A DNA stretch of 64,000 nucleotides from Hermatobates lingyangjiaoensis (GCA_026182355.1 JAPFBL010000119.1:1-64000), one strand, 5' to 3'; shown: positions 24,011 through 35,905, counted from the first letter of the stretch. Translations and numbers: made by a program. Notes: generated by a model from the sequence alone, not told the origin.

Positions 24011-24217
24011 GTGAGCAGTTAGGTGGAACAAAGTAGAGTTATATCTAACTAGTATTGTAGCTTTCTGGTTGTTGTTGATTGTAAGGTGATCTATAATTGG
24101 TGATTAGAAATTACGGAAAGTAAGAAATGAAGAAAGAAAATTAAAAAAAATAATTCTTCTTGAATAATTCATTTCGTATATGCTTAAAATTTACTTCTTT
24201 ATCCTGAATTATTGAAT

Positions 24218-24330
24218 TGCAGTCCCACAAGAGAACACACATATGCAGAACATTGGCTCTTTGTCATACTACACCCCGGATTTATCAGTTAAGAGGCGAG
24301 CATATTGCCACTGGGCTAATCTGGCCACCT
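24218..24330 (-). mobile_element. tRNA-derived SINE, internally deleted, in CENPS intron 2
   Basis: The minus strand has the head TTAGCCCAGTGGCAATATGC and CGCCTCTTAACTGATAAATC, then jumps to the SINE tail (AGAGCCAATGTTCTGCATAT), skipping the middle of the body. Confidence 0.7.
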
Positions 24331-24984
24331 GAAGTAAAAAATAAGGAACTAACGAAATATCTCACATTTGCCTTAAAAATTAGTGGTTTATTAATTATAA
24401 TACTTTGGAATTAAATACAATACTGACATAATCTTTACAGAAAAAATTAATTTAAAAAATAATCTGAGAATATAAGAAAAAAATAAGGCTTTTCGACCTG
24501 TAATGGCTCTCATCTGAATATCTAAGAAAATGAAAGAAGAAAAGATACGATGGTACATAATTTTGTTTAAAGGAAATATAAGGTTAGGGTAAAATTATCT
24601 TGAAAACTACAATACTGGTAGAAAACGGAATAGAGAAGATGACAATGGGTAGCTCGAATGATGAACCATTACTATTATGAAGAGACCGTTATGTTTATAC
24701 TCCAGTGATATTATTAAAGTGGTAATACTTGTTTTTTCATCTTTTCCCCTTCATTTTCTTAGTTATTACAACGAGGGATCATTACTGGTCGAAAATTATT
24801 TTATGATTTAAATGTAATTTAATTTGATAATTTAATAGTTAACATAAAGTAGAGAAAGTCATCTGATTAAGTTGACTAGGGGAATTTGGTAGCATCTGAC
24901 GACCAGATGAGGGCTTCCTCAGAAGCCCTTGAAGTGAGTGGTCTGGGTATATGTATATATATTTTAATGATGAAAAATGATCCG

Positions 24985-25265
24985 GAACGGACTTTTAAAG
25001 TTCAATATAGATAAAGATATATAGTTAAATGAAAACACACTCACAGTCTCTAATTTTCTGTTTGAACTGTCATCAGGAGAGAAACGAGAGGATCCTAAGC
25101 ACACTGGTATAAATTTCTTTTTAGTAATTATTATAACACTTTTGTGGATGTATAATATTTACTTTGACTCCCTATCTTTATTATCCTGATGATGGTTTAA
25201 GCAAAAAATTAGACACTGTAACTGTGTATTTTTCATTTATCTATGTATGTTAGATTATAATGAAC
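24985..25265. mobile_element. Hammerhead-bearing fold-back element family E, diverged copy
   Basis: The left arm (minus) has CTGATGA at 25070-25076, GAA, palindrome AATT and TCTC/GAGA helix I, but helix II is imperfect. The right arm (plus, 25186) has CTGATGATGGTTTAAGC but GAA changed to AAA. Outer ends resemble other E copies (GATCCGGAACGGAC). Confidence 0.65.
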
Positions 25266-25289
25266 TATATATAAATAGGTGTATTATGG

Positions 25290-25600
25290 AATTGGAATTC
25301 AATCAATTTTCAGTTTCAAAATCAGTTTTCAATGCTGACGTTTCGGTTTTATTTTTAAAACCTTTTCATGGGCAGAAGTAAGAATTTTTGAATTAGGAAA
25401 TGAAATTTACATTATATCAATGAAGTAACAATCTTAACCGGTCAAAACCTTTTACTAGACTAGTAAATGTAAATTTACAAAATTCTTACTTGTGCTATGA
25501 ATTTTTTTTTAAAAAAAGCCGTAACTTCGGAATTGACAGTTTGATTTGGAACTTAGAAAATTTTCTGAATCCCGATTACAGAATACACCTGTTCTATCAA
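25290..25600. mobile_element. Repeat family C, inverted pair
   Basis: The left half (25290-25455), read on the minus strand, has CTGCCCATGAAAAGGTTTTA and AACCGAAACGTCAGC. The right half (25480-25600) is decayed, with poly-A/T in place of helix II. Confidence 0.6.
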
Positions 25601-25624
25601 ACGGCTGATATATTACTGAAGTTA

Positions 25625-26245
25625 TATATATTAAGTTCAAAACGAAGAATAGTAACACACAGAAAAAGAGACACACTTACTAACTCAAATTTTCGGTTAA
25701 TCCATCTTTTTTTAACTTTTTTTTATCTTAGTCATTTCTACTTGTTTCACTTCTTACAACTTTTACAGTAATTTTATTTTATTTTAATTTTAATGAAGGT
25801 TTCATGCTTCCATCTGTTTGTTCAAAAATACTTTACTTTTTAGGTTTTCTCTAAATAATTTGGTTTTTTTATACCTTTTCAAATACTATTTCTTGTTCGT
25901 TTACATTATTTATTAATTTTATATCTTTCTTTCAGTTTCTGTATTATGTAATCTCCTGCTCTATTTTATTCAAACTGGTCTGTACCTACTTTTATTTTAC
26001 TTTGTATTGCATCTTATTTTTAACATTCTTTGCCCAAGTCCTATTTTCTTTTTTGCTTAATTTATTTTTTCCTCCAAGATGCAAAAACCCACATCCTACT
26101 GGTTGGAACAAATGCATTTTCTTTCCAACCTCCCACTCTTTTTCTCCTGAAGAGGGTATATCCAAAAATTTGAGTTAGTATGTGTGTTCCTATTTTTCGT
26201 TTTTCAACTTGTTTGTGTCCAGTTTGGATCGACTTTACGATTTTA
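25625..26245. mobile_element. Fold-back element family B, diverged copy
   Basis: The left arm 25625-25705 (inverted) is truncated inside the hammerhead-like core. The right arm 26080-26245 carries CTGAAGA (26157-26163), GG/CC, but AAA in place of GAA. The T-rich spacer resembles that of 15798-16100. Confidence 0.7.
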
Positions 26246-26246
26246 A

Positions 26247-26400
26247 AGTATATATATATATATATATATATACTTTTATATATATAATATATATTATAAT
26301 ACAATTATATTATATATATAATATAATTATACATTATATATTATATAAATAATATGTATATAAATATATATATATATATATTATATGTAAAGTGTATATA
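26247..26400. repeat. (TA)n-rich tract
   Basis: Interrupted TA and TATATAA repeats, next to the family B element. Confidence 0.9.
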
Positions 26401-26823
26401 TACTTTATATTTTTGTATTTTTATATTTAGACATATATATTTTTGATAATTATTTAAGAAAATTGAAAAGCTTGTTAAGAAGCAGACATCAGTCTAGTTT
26501 GGCATTATTCTCAATACTATATCTACAATATTGTGACAAACATTTTAAGACATTCATGAATATTGTCTATATTGTGTTGAATGCCAAAAATGTTTAAACA
26601 TTACTTTGAGTATAGTAATTATAAATTGTGGGTTCAAGAATAAAGAATTGCCTATGGTTTATTTTCTGAAACTTTTTTTTTTGATTCGTTTGTATTATTT
26701 ATTTTATTGTTTATTCTGGTTCTTTTGTATTGTTTGCCGTATAATTGTTTATTTTATTTTTAATGAAACATTTTATTTTTTTAAAAAAAATGATTATTTT
26801 AAAATTATTTATTTATTTTTTAG

Positions 26824-26907
26824 ACATGCTAAAAGGTCATCAATCAATTTAGAAGATGTGAAACTTTTATTCAGAAAAAATGAAAAATTGGTCAGTAGAA
26901 TTTTATT
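26824..26907 (+). CDS. CENPS: CENP-S/MHF1 exon 3, histone-fold core
   Basis: The acceptor (T-rich tract, TTTTTTAG) ends at 26823. Joined to exon 2 the frame reads I-HAKRSSINLEDVKLLFRKNEK-LVSRIL. The block HAKR(S/T)(S/T)IN.EDVKLL is diagnostic of CENP-S. Two donors are possible. GTATTT at 26908 keeps phase 2, needed for exon 4. GTCAGT at 26891 ends in phase 0, which would shift exon 4 out of frame but join exon 5 in frame. The first is chosen because it keeps the whole gene open. The usual R before HAKR is I here, from the split codon. Confidence 0.85.
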
Positions 26908-26962
26908 GTATTTAAGTGAAACCGTTTATATTATATTTATTTCTTTTTTTAATTTTTAAAAG

Positions 26963-27005
26963 TTCTTATCTGAGAGTTCTTAGAAAACATCAGAGGGACA
27001 TAAAT
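26963..27005 (+). CDS. CENPS: CENP-S/MHF1 exon 4
   Basis: The acceptor AAAAG ends at 26962 and the donor GTAAGC starts at 27006; phases 2 in, 0 out. Encodes SYLRVLRKHQRDIN, expected to continue the C-terminal helix of the fold. The intron before it would be only 55 nt. The alternative of skipping this exon is in frame too. Confidence 0.65.
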
Positions 27006-28473
27006 GTAAGCATATTTAAAATATGTTATTGTATATATGTTAAATTTAAGACAGAGATAGAAATAGAGATTATCATTGATGAAGGCTTATTATTTTGTTT
27101 TGTTCATTTATAAACAGTAATTTTTTTTTAGCAATATTATAACATTTTTGTGGACATATAATAATATGAAATATGATTGTGTTTTGATATTCATTTCCAG
27201 ATTTTATATCCAAGATAATAAAACTTGCTGATTATCTATTACCATCAGTTAGAGTTAGAGGTTGTTTGAAAATGATTAAGTTATTTATTACTATGATAAA
27301 AACGTAGAGAAGTTCAAAAATGTTGCTTGTTAAGAGTAAGGTGAAATGTCAATGTTTTGGATTATACAGCAGGTAAAAGTAATTGAAGAGTATCCCAAAA
27401 TTTGTATTTGAGAAACAGTTTGTGTGAAATTTTGATGCTCAATTTAAAATTAGTTATGAAATGACTTTAATTTTCATATTAAAAAATAGTTTGAAAATAT
27501 TTTTATTTCAAGTTTTAAATTTGAAATGAATATCCTTTGTTCCCAACTTCAGGTGAAGTTTAGTTAAGCTCAGGGGTGAAGGGACTGTTTTGGCCGTCTT
27601 TGGCGATAGTCTGAAATGCCCACGTCCACCATACCACTGTCTCTTCGTAAAATTTTGCATTTAAAAATTTCTTTTTTATTAAATTTTGTTGCTCTTACAG
27701 TTTCACAGTTACAAATGGAAAAGTGTGTGGTAGAAGCAAGTGTAAAAAGATTGGCAATTTTCAAAATTTAATAATACATTGTGGTTGGACATTAGAATGG
27801 ACAAAAAAAAGAGATGAATATTTAGTAAATATTTTTTCGGTATAAATTATAAGAATAAAATATGAAAAAGCGAAGTTTCCAAGTACTTTAATGAAGTTCT
27901 CTGTTTCATGCTGCATTCAATGATTGAAATATTCCTCCCTTTTCATAAAATAAATGTGGTAATTTCATGTACTGATCTCTTGTGGCCAAAATGGTGAGAT
28001 TATCGTACATGGGCCAGGATTCGGTAATTAATATATATAATTTAGTATAAAAAACACTTTTAGCTTTTGTGTTGTATTTTGTATATTTTACTCTTCCTTT
28101 CAGCATACTCCTCCCTTGCCGGGGAGGTGTTCAACCAGTTCAACATACCCCAGCCTTTGAAATGCTGCTGGTTGAACTGGCCAACCAGAATAGTTATGCT
28201 AGTGTGGCGATTTGTCGGCCATGAGGGAAAAATTTCATCTTCAAATAACACAACAAGCACCTTAATGTAGGACTTGTTTTGAATTAAATAGTTTATTTAA
28301 TCCATTATAATATAATTAGTTGCAAAGATGGTTTGTTTCAAGAAAAAAAATCATTAATTGCATAAAAATTTAAAAAAAAATATTGATTTTACTACAATTA
28401 TTGCCAAACGGGTAACTTCAGTGTAGTTAAGTACCAAAGTTAGTTTAAGAGTAATTATGTTAGGTTTGGTTAC
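27006..28473. other. CENPS intron 4, first part, with two unexplained patches
   Basis: A GC-richer patch at 27545-27660 is open on the minus strand (ends SGMVDVGISDYRQRRPKQ, then SLHP, stop). Another at 28100-28270 is open on both strands and has a hairpin (CCAGTTCAAC with GTTGAACTGG). Neither is recognised; transposon fragments are likely. Confidence 0.4.
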
Positions 28474-28733
28474 AGTGGTTGTACCACAAGAGACCACGCA
28501 TAGACCAAAGATTGACCCTTTGTGATAAACACAAGTTCATTCTACATTAGGAATCCCAGGTCTTTTCCTAACTCGAGTGTATTTAGAATAAAGATCTTTA
28601 ATGAGCACCTGACATCATACAGCCTTGGGACCATTTGCTTAACGTCCTCTTGGAGATATGATGTGCTTAGATGTTTTGATCACCTCCCGCCCCAGAGAAG
28701 AGCTTGTAAGATACTGGGCTAACCTGATCTCTT
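28474..28733 (-). mobile_element. tRNA-derived SINE, minus strand
   Basis: The tail block (AGTGGTTGTACCACAAGAGA, ACATTAGGAATCC) is at the left and the decayed tRNA head (TTAGCCCAGTATC on the minus strand) at the right end. Inside CENPS intron 4. Confidence 0.75.
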
Positions 28734-29009
28734 TAAGGGGAATTAGTAGTTTTCAATAATACACTCTCAAAATCGTTTCAATACTATTAAAAACCTCATA
28801 TTGATTGACATTTTTTGATGAAACTATTGACTGTGGGGTAATTTCACAATAGAGGCATCCAGATATTTAGTAATATTTAATTTTAATTAGAATTACCAAG
28901 AAAAAAAAAGGTTTTATTTACCATTCTGCTACAGTAAAACTTGAATTGTCAGTAATGACATTAACTTTTTACAGAATTCCTTTAATCCACATTTTGTACT
29001 ATCAGAACT

Positions 29010-29150
29010 GAAAGGTGATCGTGTTTTAACAACACACAGTTATTCCCCGAGAAAACTTACTGGATCGATATTTCGAACTGAAGTTCATCGTCAGGAAGAG
29101 AGTAGAAGAGAAGAAGAAGAGGTACATCCGTTCACGTGTACCAGTAGAAT
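29010..29150 (-). mobile_element. Hammerhead-bearing repeat family G, minus orientation
   Basis: Read on the minus strand it parallels 6722-6915: CTTCCTGACGATGAAC, CAGTTCGAAATATCG, then CAGTAAGTTTTCTC. Abuts (TA)n at 29155. Confidence 0.65.
29063..29096 (-). ncRNA. Hammerhead-ribozyme-like motif (family G)
   Basis: CTGACGA (29088-29094), extra T, helix II GAAC/GTTC with loop TTCA, GAA (29072-29074), ATAT, cleavage base C, GATCC. Helix I short. Confidence 0.55.
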
Positions 29151-29151
29151 G

Positions 29152-29185
<34 letters not shown>

Positions 29186-29188
29186 AAA

Positions 29189-29370
29189 GATTTCACATAA
29201 ACACGTGAAACAACAATCAATGATCAAACCACAATAAGAAATGGGAAAACAAGACTAAGATCTTTCAACCGTAACAAGCGGTCTTCGTCAGAGTCAAAAA
29301 CCGCTTGTTACGGTTGAAAGATCTTAGTCTTGTTTTCCCATTTCTTATTGTGGTTTGATCATTGATATAT
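29189..29370. mobile_element. Family A palindrome with intact hammerhead on left arm
   Basis: The left arm (to about 29280) and right arm (29301-29366) are inverted copies of about 60 bp. The right arm has lost CTGACGA at the centre. Flanked by (TA)n on both sides (29155-29182 and 29365-29382). The repeat lies inside CENPS intron 4. Confidence 0.8.
29253..29295 (-). ncRNA. Hammerhead-ribozyme-like motif (family A), intact core
   Basis: GACT, CTGACGA, extra A, helix II GACCG/CGGTT, GAA, palindromic AGATCT, cleavage base T, AGTC. Helix I GACT/AGTC pairs perfectly. All invariant hammerhead core positions are present, apart from the extra base before helix II. Confidence 0.65.
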
Positions 29371-29613
29371 ATATATATATATTAGAAGAAAATGTTTATC
29401 TTCAATTTAATTGGGAACATCTTTTGTTTTAAACAGAAAATGTTTAAGATTTTAGACTCAATTTAGACGTTGGATTAACAGATATATCTCTTTTATAATA
29501 GGAGTTTTATTTCTGAATATATCCTTTTTTATAAAAAAATATAACTTTTATATTACTTTTACGGAAGAGAAACTTATTTTGTTTTTAAGATAATGAACTG
29601 TTATATATTTCAG

Positions 29614-29733
29614 GTTGAGAAAATAGTAGAAATGGAAGAAGAAATGAAGAGTGCAAATGATAAGTCAGAAAGAGGCCTCAAGAGGAAGAGAAATATCTCT
29701 AAAGAAATTCAAGGCGAAAAAAGCACCTCCTAA
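29614..29733 (+). CDS. CENPS: CENP-S/MHF1 exon 5 (stop codon)
   Basis: The acceptor TATATATTTCAG ends at 29613; phase 0. The frame VEKIVEMEEEMKSANDK, then a lysine/arginine-rich tail (GLKRKRN) and stop TAA at 29731-29733. A charged basic tail after the histone fold is usual for CENP-S. The poly(A) signal is 130 nt on. Confidence 0.78.
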   Translation, partial: VEKIVEMEEEMKSANDKSERGLKRKRNISKEIQGEKSTS

Positions 29734-29862
29734 CATTACATCAGCTTGTCTGAACACACTTTGCTACATCCACTTATTATATTTAACACAGTTTTATATC
29801 ATTCCTGTGTTGTTGTTTTTTTATTACTTGTTTTGTTTTTTTTTTTTATATTCATCATGATT

Positions 29863-29892
29863 AATAAAGAATAATAACTGTGTGTTTGTGGT
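29863..29892 (+). terminator. Poly(A) signal of CENPS
   Basis: AATAAA at 29863-29868 followed by a GT-rich element TGTGTGTTTGTGG at 29880-29892. Confidence 0.7.
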
Positions 29893-30470
29893 AAATATTT
29901 ATAATTTTTATTATTTTTCTGTTATTTATTGTTTTTTTACCTTCTTTTTGATATGATTCTAGTTCAAATATTTCTGAATATAGTTGAAAAAATATGTAAA
30001 AGAATATAGTGAGAGACGCCTCACGCCTTATTACAAGTATACACTTTTTCAATAATTAAATTCCTGAAAAGGATATATACATTCTTGCCTGTATTCTTGA
30101 TTAGAAATTAATTAATTGGAATAATAACTATCAGCGCCAATAATTATTGCTTTGATAATTTAAATTTCACTAAAATAAATTAAATAATTATTTTTTCACA
30201 TGTGTTAAAACAAACGAACAAAGCTTTCTTCATTTGGCACGAATAGCGCGGGCAGAATGATAGATATTAGGTTGTGATGTACGAGTAGCTAGCTTATTGT
30301 TTACTTGTGTACTAAAGCAGAACTTTTCTTCTGCTTTTCAGTTTAATCAATTTGGATTAAACTGAATATTTATTAATCCTAATTAAGTATCTTTGTTCAA
30401 TATCTTGACAGATTACCACCAAATAGCAAAAAAAAAAATATTTTTCTCAAATAAACCAACCCATAAGAAG
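29893..30470. other. AT-rich sequence downstream of CENPS
   Basis: Nothing recognised. Confidence 0.4.
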
Positions 30471-30742
30471 AAGGTCTGGTTAGCTCAGTGACAACGTGCT
30501 CGTCTCTGAACTGGTAGGTCCGGGGTTCAAAACCCACGATTGCCCTCGATTTATTGACGTGAATAAATTTGAGCACGTGATTGTCGTCCTTCGGTCCTTA
30601 GTCTGTATTATGTCAGGTACTTTAAAGTATACTTGAGTTAAGTGAAATTTAGGACTCCCAATGTGGAATCAATGTTCTTAGTGTAGTAGCACAAAGGACC
30701 AATATTCGACCTGTTTGTGAAGTCTCCTTCGGACTGCCACAT
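30471..30742 (+). mobile_element. tRNA-derived SINE
   Basis: A box GGTTAGCTCAGTGAC (30479-30493) and B box GGTTCAAAACC (30524-30534), then the common body with GAGCACGT, ACTTGAGTTAAGTGAAATTT and the tail GTGTAGTAGCACAAAGGACC. Confidence 0.85.
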
Positions 30743-30887
30743 AACTTAATCTATAACAAAACTCAATGTTGCCTCTGAGCCTGCTATTCCTTCTCAGAGC
30801 TAGGAGTAGCTTAAATATGAGATTTAGCGATTATAACTCCTTTGGTTTTAAGAGATATTCTCTTCACGCACATACAGACATATACAA

Positions 30888-31145
30888 AGATATCACAATA
30901 AACACGTGAAGTAACAATCACTGATCAAACCACAATAAGAAATGAAAAAAAAAGACTAAGATCTTTCAATTGGCGGTCTTCCTATCTTTCAAATACCACT
31001 CTTCCCTCCCACTCCTTTTAAACCCCTCATCATGATGTTTCTGCATCTTGTGTTTCAGTTAGGTTTTTGACTCTGACGAAAACCACTTGATACGGTTGAA
31101 AGATCTTAGTTTTGTTTTCCATTTCTTATTGTGGTTTGATCATAC
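30888..31145. mobile_element. Family A fold-back element, right arm with intact hammerhead
   Basis: The left arm (30888-30975, minus) has a decayed core. The right arm (31030-31145, plus) is better preserved. The interior ACCACTCTTCCCTCCCACTC is shared with 19200-19240. Confidence 0.75.
31069..31111 (+). ncRNA. Hammerhead-ribozyme-like motif (family A)
   Basis: GACT, CTGACGA (31073-31079), A, helix II AACC/CGGTT-type with loop, GAA, AGATCT, T, AGTT. One helix I mismatch against the family. Confidence 0.55.
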
Positions 31146-31164
31146 AAACATATATACGTACATA

Positions 31165-31365
31165 GATATATCAACGTTTAGACCACAGTAAAAAATCAGA
31201 AAATGACTGATATCTTTCAACCAAAACAAATGGTCTTCGTCGGAATCCAACAGATACTGAATCGGTTGAGTTGAGCTCTGAGTATCACTTTTTTGGTTGA
31301 AGGATGTTATTATTTGGTTTCTGATTTATTATTGCAGTTTAGACCTTGATTTTGTAGCATTGCAT
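31165..31365. mobile_element. Diverged family A fold-back copy
   Basis: Minus-strand core CCGACGA, ACCATTTGTTTTGGTT, GAAAGATATCAGTC keeps a palindrome (GATATC) but has T to C in CTGACGA. The right arm is decayed. Confidence 0.55.
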
Positions 31366-31436
31366 ATTACATACATACTACAGATGTATATACATAACAA
31401 GACTTCACAGTTAAAATTCTGGTTTGATCGTTGACA

Positions 31437-31570
31437 TAATATATATAATATATATATTATATATTAATATATATATATATTATATAAAGAGTTATTGTTG
31501 ATTATTAATTTATATATATAAATAAATGTATATATATATATATTATATATATATACATATGCACACATAT
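31437..31570. repeat. (TA)n-rich tract
   Basis: Interrupted TATA repeats. Confidence 0.9.
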
Positions 31571-32813
31571 ATATATACACACAACACTGCTAATTTGCTA
31601 AATTTTATTGTAGTTACACATAGAAATCACAAGACGTATTTCTTTTGGAAACTCTATTTCGAAATTTTGACTTGAATGTTATGTTGACATACAGCTATAT
31701 AAAATATAGAATGTTAACTTATACATCTATAATTTTTTTTATGAATAAAACATAATTAATAACTAACATAGTATGGAGAAAGCATGTATGTTGAATGTGC
31801 ATTGTTTCATAATAAATTTTAATTTAAATTAAAATTAATGTTCAATAATTTTGGAATGGTGAAGACATTAGTTTCCTTTGAAACTACTGACGACCTATTG
31901 ACGTGAGTTTTAGGACTCCTCCGACAGATTTTAAGCACTTTTGTAACTGTCGATTATTCCTGATCAAGGACCCAAGACAACCTTAAGTATCAGTGCTATA
32001 GTAAAGTGCTCAGAAATATTGATAACTTCTGACAGAAGTCAAAAGCTCTAGGTATTGCTTGTTGCAAGGCTATAGATAACAATGGAAGAGATAATCCGTC
32101 CCACACAGCCAAGTTGAACCTTTATATTTAAACGTCAATCCACCTTGTGAATGGAACCACAACCTGGAAGGTAACAAACACCAAATGATGGACACACATG
32201 TGTTAATTCCCGTCTTTAGGTACCGAGCCACAATTCCCGCGTATTCGGGTGATAATAAGGTCTATTTAATAACAAACTGATTATAGTATAAAATATCATA
32301 GGAAGGCTTATTTCCTTTCCTACAACTTGATAATTTTTTAAGTAAAATCAACTAGATTTGAAGAATGTATTGAGTTACAAATAAGTAACAGGGATATGAT
32401 TTCCGTTATTAATGAGCTGGATATAGTTCAATTATTAATATTTAGTTATGATTAGTTCTACTTAAGCATTGCTTCCGCGTTATTTCCTATATATCTGAAG
32501 AATGAACAATTGATTGATATACGAGTACATCTTCCTAAATAGATAAAAAAATACATCGATTAAAGGAGTGAATAGATGGATAGAATTAATAGGAAAAACT
32601 CTGTTGGCATTTATTAGAAAACATAGCTGAGCATTTATTAATTAAACAGAACCTACGAATGGTTTCACTGCTTTAAGAGAACCGTTTCGTACTTTTTAAT
32701 TTAGAAGGTCGTATTCATTCTATTCAGGCGTTTGTCCCCAGTATATACTCATATTAAGGAATCACTTAATTGCTCTCTGTAAACTGACTCTAAGAAAGAC
32801 TGATGATTTGGTT
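31571..32813. other. AT-rich noncoding stretch
   Basis: Nothing recognised; 32080-32260 is somewhat GC-richer without a frame. Confidence 0.4.
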
Positions 32814-33412
32814 CAGTGGTCGCTCTTAACCTTTTTTCTCCATTACCTACTTCAGGTTACCGTAACTCTTCATTCTCCTAACCTAAATTAAAATAAAACA
32901 TTTCTGCTAAACTTTACAACTGTGATATTGAAAAAATAAAACATTACTATGTAATTTTGAGGATTTCTTAAAATGAATATAGTAAAATGATAGAAAACGG
33001 GAAATGGGGATAAATTAAAAAAAAACTGTCATTGAGATTTATTAGTTTGTTTTTTAGAAACAATTCATGCAATGTAAGGTTTGATTATAGCTATTACAAG
33101 GTGCACATCTGACACTAGATCACATTATTTGTTCCGAAAGTTATTTTCATTACACTAAAACACCTACGTCATGGCGGGTCATTATGTATATCTGACACTT
33201 GATTTCCGTTGCAGTAGTCGTCTTTGTTAAATTGCTTTGATTTAGAAGAAGTAACTACAAATCTAAAAATATTTCCGTATCTTCAATTATGTCTTATTTT
33301 CCACCTGAAACCCTGTCTTTCTTACAACGGTTTGAAACCATAGTCTTTCCCACAATGATTTTGTGAGAATTTTTACCTGCCATTGGGTTAAGAACCGATG
33401 GTTATGAACCGC
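32814..33412. mobile_element. Possible non-autonomous hAT element
   Basis: Begins CAGTGGTCGCTCTTAACC and ends GGTTATGAACCGCTG, which are hAT-like inverted ends. No matching 8-bp duplication is visible, so ends or origin may be wrong. Confidence 0.4.
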
Positions 33413-33670
33413 TGTCATTTCCCCAAACGTTAAGGCTGCTCCACGGAGTGATATATACTTAGACCATGGCTGAAAATTAATTTTCTATGGATTTGGACGT
33501 TTGTTAAAATATAAATTCAGATTTTGATTCGAGTTGTTTAAACTTGTTTGACTTCTCTGAGGTTTTTAAAATGTGGATTCTGATCCGAGTTTATACTTTA
33601 AATATTTAAATGTATTATTTTGGAGTCCTATCCTATTTTCTTTACAAAAAATATAATCTGCCAGCTATTT

Positions 33671-33990
33671 GGGGGGTTAGGTTAGCTCAGTGACAACGTT
33701 CTCGCCTCTGGACTGGTTCTTCCGGGACTCAATACCCATTCTGACCCTCGATTTATTCACGTAGGAGCTGGACAAATTTTAGCAGGTTGTCTCTCGGAAA
33801 GGACGTTCAGCTGTCGGTTCCGGGCCTGTACGTTTGTGAGGTACTCGTTAAAGATCCTCACTCTAAATAGACTCGAGTTAGGCAAAATTTAGGCCTCTCA
33901 ATGTAAAAACAATCTTCTTTGTGTGATAAAAAAGGGCCAATATTCGGCCTGTGTGTGTTCCCTCTGGGGTACTGCCACTGCACCCCACAC
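33671..33990 (+). mobile_element. tRNA-derived SINE, longest body
   Basis: Head GGTTAGCTCAGTGAC, B-box region GGGACTCAATACCC, then CTCGATTTATTCACG, a GGACGTTCAGC block, AGACTCGAGTTAGGCAAAAT and the tail ATATTCGGCCTGTGTGTG. Closest to full length in this window. Confidence 0.85.
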
Positions 33991-35739
33991 CTTCATTGCT
34001 TGGATAGATGAGTTTTATAGCTTTCAATGGTAAATAAACAGTGAATCTTTATACAGTGAATTTTTTGATGACCGAGCTTCAAGTAAAATGTATTGGTGTA
34101 TTTGTTGCTTTGTTCTTATCTTCAAATCAGACAGCCCTTATTTCATTTCTTTAGAGCTTCATCTGAAACGTCTTGTTCTTTATTAATATACTTCATAAGC
34201 ATTATATATTATTATTAAGAATAAATACACTGGATACATTTGACTTTTAAATTGTTAGAATGAATAACATTAAACAGAACAGAATGAAAAAATATAAGAA
34301 CAGATAAACTGAAACAATTTCTGAAAGACTGGGAGAATATATTTTGAAATAGTCTCAGCAGGTATTTTTCATTTGACAGTATCCAAAATTGAATTAGGAT
34401 ATCTTATCTCATTTCTCTTCTGCTATCTGACAATTTGATTGCTTGAACCCGTGACTATCAATTCCACTTAAAATTACTCTTTTCCATCTCTATTTTTCTG
34501 TATCTCCTTAAACGATGTTTACATCAGTTTTTAAATAAATTTAGTCAATTTAAATATTAAATAGTTCAAATCAATAAATATAAAATTAGCTTGCAACCCA
34601 AAGTTAAAAAGACAAAAAGAAATATAGGTAATTCTATAATTTACTGCTCTAAGATGATATGCAATTTGTATACGAAAAGTCAGCTGTAAACCGTGGATTT
34701 GTCAGTTTTCTGTGTGAGTTGTACATCATTAGTTGAATTCATTTGATTTCTTCTCAACATATTGTACTGATATTCCAGAATGATTTCATGAAAACTGGTG
34801 TATACCGCTAAATTTCTTCTGCTCTTTAAGTGATTCTGATTAATTGCTAAACTTTGTAGGGTTGTCTATTTTATGTGTTAAGTGATTAGATTTGAAGTGA
34901 CTCCAATTATTAAAGTTTTATTTTATTATAGGGTCACAGTCATTCTACTTCCAAGAGTAGACTAATTGTTCTTAACCAATATTACATCTACATGTAGAAG
35001 TCATGTTAAGATAAATCCATTAACTAAATTATTAATTCGTTATTTCTGATAATGAGTTTACTTGTAATAAAACTGAATGTAGATTTTTTGATATGGGAAA
35101 GTAATGTTGTTTGGACGACGTTTTCAAAGAGGACGTAAAGCTGTTTTTTATTATTAAAACGAGGCATTATTAAATCTGATGGTGGCTACAACTCTCCGTA
35201 ATGTAATAAACTTGACGAACACAAAATGTGGGAGACTCAGTGTAGAATAATAACATGAACCAGAAAATATAGCTAGTCAAAACACAGACAGATAAAAAAC
35301 AAGCCACCCTTTAGCTGTCCATGAAGCAAAACGTGACAAAAAAATGTAGTTACATTTTATTGTGTCAACTACATTGTCCGCTCGACTTCCTTTGTCCGTT
35401 GAGTCACTCTTTGAATTTAATATTAATTTTGTTTTTATATTATTTAAAAAAAATTTGAATTATGAAAAATCTTTCTAATTTTGAAAAAATAATATCACTG
35501 GAAAGGTTTATATCGTTGAATCGACTCCCTTGTATAATCAGAACAAAAATATAAAACCCACTTTGTACGTATGTTTAATATTCTACAATGAGTTCCAGCT
35601 CACTGTAAATAAAGAAATATTTTTTTTATAACTTTCGGAAAGATTACTTCAGTGTATTTCCTCAATATGGACTTTTTTTTTATTTACTTCGTTATTTTAT
35701 TTTTCTCAAATTGTTTTTAAAAAGGAACTTTAATGTATT
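33991..35739. other. AT-rich noncoding stretch
   Basis: No gene, RNA or repeat recognised. Confidence 0.45.
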
Positions 35740-35905
35740 AGTTAAGTTTACCTGTTTTAAAATTTTTTACATCTGCCTATGAAAAAGGTTTTTAATAAAA
35801 TCCAAAACTTCGTCATTGAAAGTTTGATTTGAACCTAAAGAACTAATCAAGTCCTGATAAACTTCATCCTGTTTCTATTCCAGGGCCCATACTTTTATCA
35901 AGATT
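35740..35905 (+). mobile_element. Repeat family C, plus orientation
   Basis: CTGCCTATGAAAAAGG, TAATAAAATCCAAAACTTCG and TTTGATTTGAACCTAAAGAA match 6554-6680. Its 3' end looks like a splice acceptor, see rejected items. Confidence 0.65.

Noticed and set aside
26906..26910. CENPS as a pseudogene because exon 3 to 4 seemed out of phase
   Set aside because: The frame is lost only with donor 26891; donor 26908 restores it, and the total of 459 nt is a multiple of three with a single terminal stop.
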